Origin: Chloroflexota bacterium
Lineage (GTDB): Bacteria; Chloroflexota; Anaerolineae; UBA4142
Length of the DNA stretch: 53,571 bases
Direction: 5' to 3'
Assembly (NCBI GenBank): GCA_016219275.1
Contig: JACRBM010000044.1
Span: forward strand, 1 to 53,571
Below, one piece after another: positions 41,653-47,707 of the stretch. The notes under the pieces were generated by a model that had not been told where the DNA came from, did no database searches, and saw only the letters and a program-made list of their open reading frames with translations. Position 1 is the first letter of the stretch, and each line of letters begins with the position of its first letter. The translations under genes were made by a program, and so were the position numbers.

Positions 41653-44136
41653 TTATTCACGCGGGCTTACTTTTTCAAGCAAGCCCTTTTGCACCGCCCA
41701 CGTCGCGATCTGCGTGCGCGCGCTGAAACCCAGTTTGTCGAGAATGTTGCCGACGTGTCCTTCAATCGTGCGCTCGCTCAACACGAGCGCGTCCGCGATC
41801 TCGCGATTCGATTTGCCCTGCGCGATGAGCGCGGCGACCTCGCGTTCGCGCGTGGTCAGCCCACCGAATTTTTCTTTCGCGGCTTGGCGCGGTGAGAGCG
41901 ATGACGCGCGCGGGTCCGGTAAATCGGAGGTCTTCATCTCATTCAACGCAAACGCGATGGCTTGCTCCAATTCCATCGCGCGCCCCACTTGCGCAAGCGA
42001 CACGAAAGTTTCTGCGCCCAACTCGGCGCGCACCTCGTTCGCAACGCGATCATGCAGTTTGCGGTACCCGGGATTCGAAATTCCACGCGCCAGAAAAGAT
42101 TCACTCAATGCATCCGCCGCGCCCAAGAGCCGCGCCGCCACGGTGGGCTTGCCGAATTCTCGAAGGATATTGGCTGTCCCAATCAACGAATACACGAACA
42201 TAATCGGTCTGCCGCGGCGTTTCATGATTTCAAGACCCTCGGTCAAAAGCTGTGCCGCGCGATGATAATCACCTTGTTGTTCAAAGATCAACCCCAAACT
42301 GATCAATTTGCGATCAAGGTGGACTCGGTCACCCACATGTTTATCAATTTCGATGCACTGGTCGTAAATCTCAATGGCGCGTTTAAGGTCTCCCTGTTCC
42401 CGCGCCATGGAGGCAAGAACAGACAGGGGCCACACGCTGTCACAAATGTCCCCAAGCGCCCGAAATTTCTCCAAGGATTCTTCAAGCAACAACTGACTGC
42501 GTTGGTGATCGCCCAGTTGATTCATCACCGCGCCTAATGAGTAAAGCGATTGCGCTTCGCCCCATCGCGCACCCATTTTTCGATAGAGCACCAAACTTTC
42601 TTCGATCCATGGACGCGCCGCCGCATAATCGTTCAAAAAGATAAACGCGCGTCCGATGCCATGCAGCGTAAACGCAATCTCACCTTCGTCTTCTAACATT
42701 TTGGCGATTGCTAAACCCTCCTCGAAATATGTTCGCACCGCCACCGAATCCTGGATGTAGATTTGCAAATAACCGATTGCTTTCAATGCTTGTAATCGCA
42801 AGTGAGATGCGCCTTGCGTCTCAGGTCGCGCCAAGAGTTGCATCAGTATATTGCGCCCTTCAATGAGATAGCCGCGCCGTACCCACAACATGACCAGCGC
42901 CCAAGCCAGGCGCACGGCGGGCGCGACATCGTTTGCCATCGCGTATTCAAAGACCGCGCGAATGTTGTCGTACTCGCTCTCCAAACGATCCATCCATTGT
43001 CTGGCTTCAGCTCCCTTGAGTTTCGGTTCGCCTGCTTCCGCAAGTCGAACAAAGAAATCGCAGTGCCGCGCTTGAAGCAATTGCAACTCATTTGCCTCAA
43101 TCAATTTTTCGCGCGCGTATTCGCGGATCGTTTCCAACATGTGATAGAGCGCCACATCGTTTTGCGCGATGACGAGCGACTTGTCCACGAGGCGCGCGAG
43201 CAAGTCGAGTACATCAGTCGGCGAATATTCTTCACTGATTTCTGAAAACTGAATACTGCACACTGATTCTGCCGCGTCGAGCGTCCATCCGCCGGCGAAT
43301 ACCGCGAGACGACGAAACAGAATTTTTTCGGTCGGCGACAATAACCCGTAACTCCAATCAATCACCGCGCGCAACGTTTGATGGCGCGGCGGCGCGGTGC
43401 GACTCCCCAGGTTCAGCAAGCGAAACCGATCATCGAGCCGCGCGGCGATTTGTTCGACCGGCAATAATTTCACGCGCGCCGCGGCAAGTTCAATCGCCAG
43501 CGGCATCCCATCGAGCCGAGAGCAAATCTGTGCGATGGCGTTCGCGTTGTGCGGGTTCGCAGCAAAGGTCTGGTCAACCAAACTCGCGCGATCGATGAAC
43601 AAGCGCGCGGACTCGGAAGCGAGCAACACTTCGGCTGTCGTAATTTGGGGATCGGGGATTTGCAACGGCGGCACGCGCCACGCGATTTCGCCCGGAACGT
43701 TGAGCGATTCGCGGCTCGTGGCGAGAATCGCAATTTGCGGACATGCGCGCAACAATTCTTCGGCGAGATGCGCGCACGCGGCGATGAGATGTTCGCAATT
43801 ATCAAAGACAAGCAGAATTTGCTGGGCGCGCAAAAAGTGGGTGAGCGATTGGGTGAGGGATTGGTCGGCGGATTCGCGCACATCGAGGATTTGCGCGACT
43901 GCACTGGGGACGAGCGCGGCATCACTCAGCGGCGCAAACTCGACCCACGCGATATTTTGCGCGAACGCATCGGCAAGCCGCGCGGCGACTTGCAACGCGA
44001 GCCGCGTTTTGCCGCACCCGCCCGAACCGGTGAGCGTAAGTAGACGCGTTTGTGCGCTCGCGCGGATCACGGCGCTGATCTCTTTTTCGCGCCCGATGAA
44101 ACGAGTGAGCGGAATCGGCAAGTGGTTGTTCGCCAT
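41653..44136 (-). CDS. NB-ARC/TPR regulator with C-terminal LuxR helix-turn-helix (copy 2)
   Basis: An 827-residue member of the family: FIGREKEISAV, P-loop GSGGCGKTR at about 34-42, LLVFDNCEHLI, ATSRESL, GMPLAIELAAARVK, the TPR region, and a C-terminal LuxR HTH (LTTREREVAALIAQGKSNRE, SERTIEGHVGNILDKLGF). Like copy 1 it has its own promoter (44182-44210) and no adjoining BTAD gene. A repeat insertion at 43213-43270 lengthens the loop after AAESVC. No clear Shine-Dalgarno is seen before the ATG. It follows the DUF4242 gene; the solute-binding protein gene is downstream by 60 bases. Confidence 0.9.
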   Translation of the reverse strand: MANNHLPIPLTRFIGREKEISAVIRASAQTRLLTLTGSGGCGKTRLALQVAARLADAFAQNIAWVEFAPLSDAALVPSAVAQILDVRESADQSLTQSLTHFLRAQQILLVFDNCEHLIAACAHLAEELLRACPQIAILATSRESLNVPGEIAWRVPPLQIPDPQITTAEVLLASESARLFIDRASLVDQTFAANPHNANAIAQICSRLDGMPLAIELAAARVKLLPVEQIAARLDDRFRLLNLGSRTAPPRHQTLRAVIDWSYGLLSPTEKILFRRLAVFAGGWTLDAAESVCSIQFSEISEEYSPTDVLDLLARLVDKSLVIAQNDVALYHMLETIREYAREKLIEANELQLLQARHCDFFVRLAEAGEPKLKGAEARQWMDRLESEYDNIRAVFEYAMANDVAPAVRLAWALVMLWVRRGYLIEGRNILMQLLARPETQGASHLRLQALKAIGYLQIYIQDSVAVRTYFEEGLAIAKMLEDEGEIAFTLHGIGRAFIFLNDYAAARPWIEESLVLYRKMGARWGEAQSLYSLGAVMNQLGDHQRSQLLLEESLEKFRALGDICDSVWPLSVLASMAREQGDLKRAIEIYDQCIEIDKHVGDRVHLDRKLISLGLIFEQQGDYHRAAQLLTEGLEIMKRRGRPIMFVYSLIGTANILREFGKPTVAARLLGAADALSESFLARGISNPGYRKLHDRVANEVRAELGAETFVSLAQVGRAMELEQAIAFALNEMKTSDLPDPRASSLSPRQAAKEKFGGLTTREREVAALIAQGKSNREIADALVLSERTIEGHVGNILDKLGFSARTQIATWAVQKGLLEKVSPRE
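43213..43270 (-). repeat. In-frame repeat insertion, winged-helix hotspot, in NB-ARC gene 2
   Basis: CACTGATTTCTGAAAACTGA and ACTGCACACTGATT units, of the same kind as in BTAD 1 at 12571. Encodes SIQFSEISEEYSP between AAESVC and the VLDLLARL helix. Confidence 0.65.
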
Positions 44137-44181
44137 GCCACGTTTCTAGGAGGAATCCATCCCCAGTAGATCGTGGGGCGA

Positions 44182-44210
44182 ATCTTACACGTGACGCTGG
44201 GTGTTGTCAA
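44182..44210 (-). promoter_or_regulatory. Sigma-70-type promoter of NB-ARC-LuxR gene 2
   Basis: On the minus strand TTGACA (44205-44210), 17-base spacer ending in TG, TAAGAT (44182-44187); identical boxes and spacing to the promoter at 9638, and followed by the same TCGC. Confidence 0.85.
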
Positions 44211-44237
44211 TCGGGTATTGATAAGTTCACCAAATCC

Positions 44238-44267
44238 AAAAAGCCGGAGAGATGTTCTCTCCGGCTT
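44238..44267 (-). terminator. Terminator of the HEVTH 3 - DUF4242 operon
   Basis: AAGCCGGAGAGA (44241-44252) pairs with 44256-44267 around a 3-base loop; the minus strand continues with T after the stem. Confidence 0.85.
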
Positions 44268-44287
44268 ACGAAACACGTGCGATGAGT

Positions 44288-44539
44288 TTAACTGCCTTCT
44301 TCCACTTGTACGATTTCATCCGCGACGAGTCCGTGCGCTTCGCGATGGACGGCGGCGGCGGCTTCCTTGTTCGGCGCTTGAACGAGACAAAATACTTTGC
44401 CGGTCGTTTCGTCGAACCAGTACTTGAGATACTGGACGCCGTGCTTGGTTTGCACTTCCAGGTCGCGCGCGTGCGCGCCTTTGACGGCATCCGCGGTCAG
44501 ACCTTCGACGTGTTGGTGAATGTCCAGATAGAGTGGCAT
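44288..44539 (-). CDS. DUF4242 (SCO4226-like) small protein
   Basis: An 83-residue protein without a signal peptide, with TAGGAGG before its ATG. It contains QHVEGLTADAV, VQYLKYWFDETTGKVFCLV and HREAHGLVADEIVQVEEG, the usual marks of DUF4242, a ferredoxin-like fold whose Streptomyces member SCO4226 binds nickel. The His in DIHQH and the HREAH region could be metal ligands. It is 25 bases after the HEVTH gene at 44565, and followed by a terminator, so the two form an operon. A broken paralogue lies at 6824-7077. Confidence 0.85.
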   Translation of the reverse strand: MPLYLDIHQHVEGLTADAVKGAHARDLEVQTKHGVQYLKYWFDETTGKVFCLVQAPNKEAAAAVHREAHGLVADEIVQVEEGS

Positions 44540-44564
44540 TGGAATCCTCCTATTTTCCTCTTAC

Positions 44565-45296
44565 TCACTGTCCGTTGTCATCCGTAAACGTGAGAATACA
44601 AAAGATTTTCCACGATACACCGTCAAGATCCTCTTGCGTGATTTCCAAATGCTGGTCAACGATGCGGTGATAATTCGCGCGCGTGTTCGCATCGCCGGGA
44701 ATTCGCACGGTCGTCAGCGCGCGCGCAAACTCCAGCTCTTTCATATTCGCGGACTGTTCCGCCGCGATGCACGTTTGCCAATTTACGGCTTCGGCGCGTC
44801 CATCGCGCCGTTCGCGGATGTGCGTAACTTCGTGAATCAGCACGCTGAGAAATTGAACTTGTTGCGCTTGCATCCCTGGAACACTCGCGACCTCGCTGAT
44901 GTTCCAGTGTCCCAAATGTTCGCCGAATGTGATCGCGCCTGCACCGCGCGAGTAACAACATTTCGCATACGAGATGATCCTGCGCGTTTGCAGTTCATCA
45001 TCCATCGCGAAAATGAATGGCTTGCCTTCGGCAACGTACGCGTACCATTCGGGCAGATGTTCGCGCAACCACCATAAACTAGTTTGCATGTAACGCGCAT
45101 CCGCTTCGGTGAACGATCCGGCGAGAGTCACGTTCTCAAACACATCCGGTTGCGCCAAAGGCGTAAACCTTACGCGATCGAACGCCTCAGCATTCGCGGC
45201 AAAGATCGCGATGAAGATGACGAGTCCGATGATCGCCAACAACCGTTTGCTTGGCGATGCGCTCAAACGCGCCGCTTGGAATTTTATCTTGACCAT
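44565..45296 (-). CDS. Secreted HEVTH protein, putative zinc metallopeptidase (paralogue 3)
   Basis: A 243-residue member of the family with AAGGAGGG before the ATG and a signal peptide after a basic start (LLAIIGLVIFIAIFAANAEA). It has LPEWYAYVAEGKPF, the CC pair in AKCCYSRGAG, SVLIHEVTHIRERRDGR and CIAAEQSANMKELEF, ending WKIFCILTFTDD. It is the most divergent copy: the RDxRAGR part after HEVTH is replaced by RERRDGR. It has no SARP-type operator; instead it shares the TTTGGCGAT element found before the small secreted genes. It is co-transcribed with DUF4242. Confidence 0.8.
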   Translation of the reverse strand: MVKIKFQAARLSASPSKRLLAIIGLVIFIAIFAANAEAFDRVRFTPLAQPDVFENVTLAGSFTEADARYMQTSLWWLREHLPEWYAYVAEGKPFIFAMDDELQTRRIISYAKCCYSRGAGAITFGEHLGHWNISEVASVPGMQAQQVQFLSVLIHEVTHIRERRDGRAEAVNWQTCIAAEQSANMKELEFARALTTVRIPGDANTRANYHRIVDQHLEITQEDLDGVSWKIFCILTFTDDNGQ

Positions 45297-45342
45297 TTTG
45301 GATTTCCCTCCTTGAATTGGTTATTCGCAGGATACAACGCGC

Positions 45343-45361
45343 CCATCAAATCATCGCCAAA
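45343..45361 (-). promoter_or_regulatory. TTTGGCGAT element upstream of HEVTH gene 3
   Basis: Minus strand TTTGGCGATGATTTGATGG, related to the elements at 11249 and 46714, 46 bases from the start codon. The rest of the 222-base gap (45297-45519) shows no gene. Confidence 0.4.
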
Positions 45362-45519
45362 TTTTCATGGGGTTAGCGTTAAATTGCGAATGAGACGGTA
45401 TGGCACGCTTTGAACGACGCAGTTGAGGTTTATTTCGAGAACGAGACCGGTCAGGATTTCGCACAAGCGACCTAGCAGGTCTCGTTCAGGGAGCCATGCC
45501 AAATTATTTGTGCGTTCAC

Positions 45520-45894
45520 TTATCGGTCGCAACTCACGCGTGGATCGAGACACGACATGGCTGCCGCGTCAAACGACTTGGCGTACCGTTGATCAAACTG
45601 CTCGCGCTCCAACTCTTGCATCACCATCCGCATATCTTGCTCGGCGGCGTTTCTGGCGCGTAGTTGTTCCGCAATTGAATGCGCGTTCAACTGATCGAGC
45701 CGTTCGCGTTCCAACTCTTGCATCACCATCCGCGTATCTTGTTCGGCGGCGGCGTTGGTCATGCGCGTCTGCGCTGGCGCTTGAACCGGGGTTTGCGCGA
45801 CGACCACGAACAACACTCCTGCGACGAGCGCGACCAAAAGCGCGAGCGCGAACGCGGTGAGTGAAAAACGGCGAAGCGTATTCGAGTTTTGCAT
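45520..45894 (-). CDS. Small membrane-anchored or secreted protein with two helical repeats
   Basis: A 124-residue protein with CAGGAGG before the ATG and a long N-terminal hydrophobic segment (about 13-34). The remainder has two tandem copies of a charged helical unit: AAEQDTRMVMQELERERLDQ and AAEQDMRMVMQELEREQFDQ, joined by a short linker, and ends with two Cys. The repeats predict a coiled coil. It has a SARP-type operator with an 83-base leader, so it belongs to the same regulon as the HEVTH genes although it is unrelated to them. No known family is recognised. Confidence 0.75.
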   Translation of the reverse strand: MQNSNTLRRFSLTAFALALLVALVAGVLFVVVAQTPVQAPAQTRMTNAAAEQDTRMVMQELERERLDQLNAHSIAEQLRARNAAEQDMRMVMQELEREQFDQRYAKSFDAAAMSCLDPRVSCDR

Positions 45895-45977
45895 TTTATC
45901 CTCCTGTTGGGTAAATCGGATTTGTTTAGATCACTGCCGTCAGTAAACCAGAAACTCTGACTTACAATAACGTGGAA

Positions 45978-46006
45978 AACACTTGGTTTTGCTGGAACGA
46001 GTACGG
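45978..46006 (-). promoter_or_regulatory. SARP-type operator/promoter of the helical-repeat gene
   Basis: On the minus strand CCGTACT and AAGTGTT start 22 bases apart; TTCCACGT and then TATTGT (candidate -10) follow. The second heptamer is degenerate. The leader is 83 bases and carries TTCTGGTTTACTGACGGC. Confidence 0.65.
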
Positions 46007-46077
46007 TATTTTTTTGCCGCCATTGTCAGCGATCACAACCACGCAGATCGTCATTCCCTCATGATCCGCTTACGCAC

Positions 46078-46560
46078 CTAATAGCAGGAGACTTGCGAGT
46101 TCCAATCTGCGAACAGTCCGTTGGGATTATCTCGCCACGCCCAAACACGCAGGGTATAATAATCACCACGGCTTTGGAATTCGCGTCCGAACAAGACTGG
46201 AGGCGTGAGTCGATTTCCATTCTCCGCGCCTGCATACACCCGGTATTCCACGCCGACGAGTCGCAGTGTCCCGTTGTCCTGCGGTTCATAAAATAGCGAT
46301 TCTGGGTGACGCGCATCCACCACGCCGTCGCTCAGCAGGTTGCTGTTGGAATACTGAATGCCTATCGCGCCTTCGCGCGGGTTGCTGATACATTCGGCGG
46401 TGGTCGCGTATCCTTCCGCAAGCGTCGTCTCAAGTCCGTTAAAACGCGCCGTTGCTTGGTATATGTTCGCGAGACATTCGGCGCTGGCGATGGCAACCGT
46501 CGCAAGCAACAGCACGGATGCAATCGCAAGACTTTTTGTGAACAAGTATTTGGTTTTCAT
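46078..46560 (-). CDS. Small secreted protein of unknown function (family S, copy 2)
   Basis: A 160-residue protein that differs from the copy at 10722 at only a few positions (for example LADIYQATASLNG against LANIYQATARFNG). Signal peptide, motifs, Cys and closing DWNSQVSC are all kept. The DNA is also alike from about 25 bases past the stop to at least 60 bases upstream, so one is a recent duplicate of the other. The upstream region of this copy alone has been split by a 103-base MITE. Function unknown. Confidence 0.82.
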   Translation of the reverse strand: MKTKYLFTKSLAIASVLLLATVAIASAECLANIYQATARFNGLETTLAEGYATTAECISNPREGAIGIQYSNSNLLSDGVVDARHPESLFYEPQDNGTLRLVGVEYRVYAGAENGNRLTPPVLFGREFQSRGDYYTLRVWAWRDNPNGLFADWNSQVSCY

Positions 46561-46603
46561 CGTGATTTTCCTCCTTCAGGATTTCTTGCATGGATATTAC
46601 CAA

Positions 46604-46706
46604 TTGGAGTTTAGACTAATCTTCGATTCTGGCTATATTTTGAGCGTACAAGAGCCGAAAAATAGCGGGAAATCGCCTGTTTTTTGCAGTTAGTCTAAAC
46701 TCCAAT
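46604..46706. mobile_element. 103-bp MITE with 16-bp perfect terminal inverted repeats
   Basis: TTGGAGTTTAGACTAA at 46604-46619 and its exact complement at 46691-46706 bound an AT-rich core with no coding potential. TACCAA flanks both ends (46598-46603 and 46707-46712) as a 6-bp target duplication. The duplicated gene region at 11239-11250 shows the empty site with a single TACCAA, which proves insertion. It lies 44-146 bases before the start of the small secreted gene. Confidence 0.9.
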
Positions 46707-46713
46707 ACCAAGC

Positions 46714-46735
46714 CATCGTTAAATAATCGTCAAAT
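46714..46735 (-). promoter_or_regulatory. TTTGACGAT element, displaced by the MITE
   Basis: Minus strand TTTGACGATTATTTAACG followed by ATGG, the counterpart of the element at 11249. The MITE has moved it 109 bases further from the gene it would serve. Confidence 0.4.
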
Positions 46736-46841
46736 CCGCGGAGTCGCATCACTCGATCGCCGATGAGTTTGTCTGAGAATGAAAAATGGTCGCGTGAAAT
46801 GTGCAGCAATGTCCAGACGCGCCCCAGGTAAAATAGACTGG

Positions 46842-47549
46842 TTACCACGGTACATAATCGGTCGGAGTCGCCATAGCGCAAAAGAGCGTCCACGACTCCC
46901 GGCTAACTCCGATCTCATCATGGCGAATTTGTCTCTCCAGGATGCGCCGATCCATCGCGCCCGACTGGGACTTGTCACCAATCATTATCGAGAGCAAGGC
47001 GCGTTTGAATTCTAATTCTTTGGAGTATGCCGCGCGCTCGAATGAGAGACAGTCGCTCAATTCAATTCTCTTGGGTACGCGCCCGGCGCGCTGATCGTAC
47101 ACGTGGGTGACCTCATGAATGAGTGTGCTGAGAAACGTAATCTGTCTGGACCACATAGTTTGATCTTCTGGATCATTGGTCGTTGTCCAATCTCCAAAAT
47201 GGTCGCCGAAGATCACTTCGCCAGATTTGCGTTCATCACAGCACTTGGCTCTTGCCGCCAAGCCGGACTTGCCCAGTTCCACATCTAACGACAATGTGAA
47301 GGGCTTGGCTTGGGCGACGTATGCGTACCATTCCGGCGCATAATCGTGTAACCACTGCATACTGGTCTGCAAGTACGCGGCGTCGGCGTCGCTAATCGAA
47401 TCGGCAAACGTGATCCCGGCAAGTAGATTGGGTTCGCGATGTTGTGTTGACTCGTTTGCGAAACTCAGGACGCTGAAATATATCAGCGCGATAACGCCAA
47501 TGATGAGAACAACGCTCGCGCCCAATTTTATTTTGTGATTGCTGATCAT
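46842..47549 (-). CDS. Secreted HEVTH protein, putative zinc metallopeptidase (paralogue 4)
   Basis: The start is set at ATG 47549 by GGAGG seven bases before it and by the signal segment (SVVLIIGVIALIYFSVLSF) that follows; the longer reading frame to 47708 runs through the promoter. The 235-residue product has NLLAGITFADSISDADAAYL, PEWYAYVAQAKPF, the CC pair in AKCCDERKSG, STLIHEVTHVYDQRAGR and CLSFERAAYSKELEF, with the last Cys in WTLFCAMA. The extreme C-terminus differs from the other copies. It carries a triple SARP-type operator and lies directly downstream of the BTAD 3 / NB-ARC-LuxR 4 pair. Confidence 0.82.
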   Translation of the reverse strand: MISNHKIKLGASVVLIIGVIALIYFSVLSFANESTQHREPNLLAGITFADSISDADAAYLQTSMQWLHDYAPEWYAYVAQAKPFTLSLDVELGKSGLAARAKCCDERKSGEVIFGDHFGDWTTTNDPEDQTMWSRQITFLSTLIHEVTHVYDQRAGRVPKRIELSDCLSFERAAYSKELEFKRALLSIMIGDKSQSGAMDRRILERQIRHDEIGVSRESWTLFCAMATPTDYVPW

Positions 47550-47606
47550 ATCGCCTCCGTTTCTTGAATCATAAAACCACAACCGCCGACGTGAAATAAG
47601 GTGGAA

Positions 47607-47657
47607 AATACGTGGTTGCGGAAGAATGAGTACGGGGATTTTGGACAAGCAGTACGG
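47607..47657 (-). promoter_or_regulatory. Triple SARP-type operator of HEVTH gene 4
   Basis: On the minus strand CCGTACT, CCGTACT and ACGTATT start at exact 22-base intervals, followed by TTCCACCT and TATTTC (candidate -10). This is the only site with three heptamers. The leader is shorter here (57 bases). Confidence 0.72.
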
Positions 47658-47663
47658 AGAAAT

Positions 47664-47693
47664 AAAAAGACCCGCAGAATTCTGCGGGTCTTT
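47664..47693 (-). terminator. Terminator of NB-ARC-LuxR gene 4
   Basis: AAGACCCGCAGAA is directly followed by its complement TTCTGCGGGTCTT, and the minus strand continues with TTTATTT. Same form as the terminator at 34731. Confidence 0.85.
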
Positions 47694-47707
47694 ATTGCCC
47701 TGCGCCA

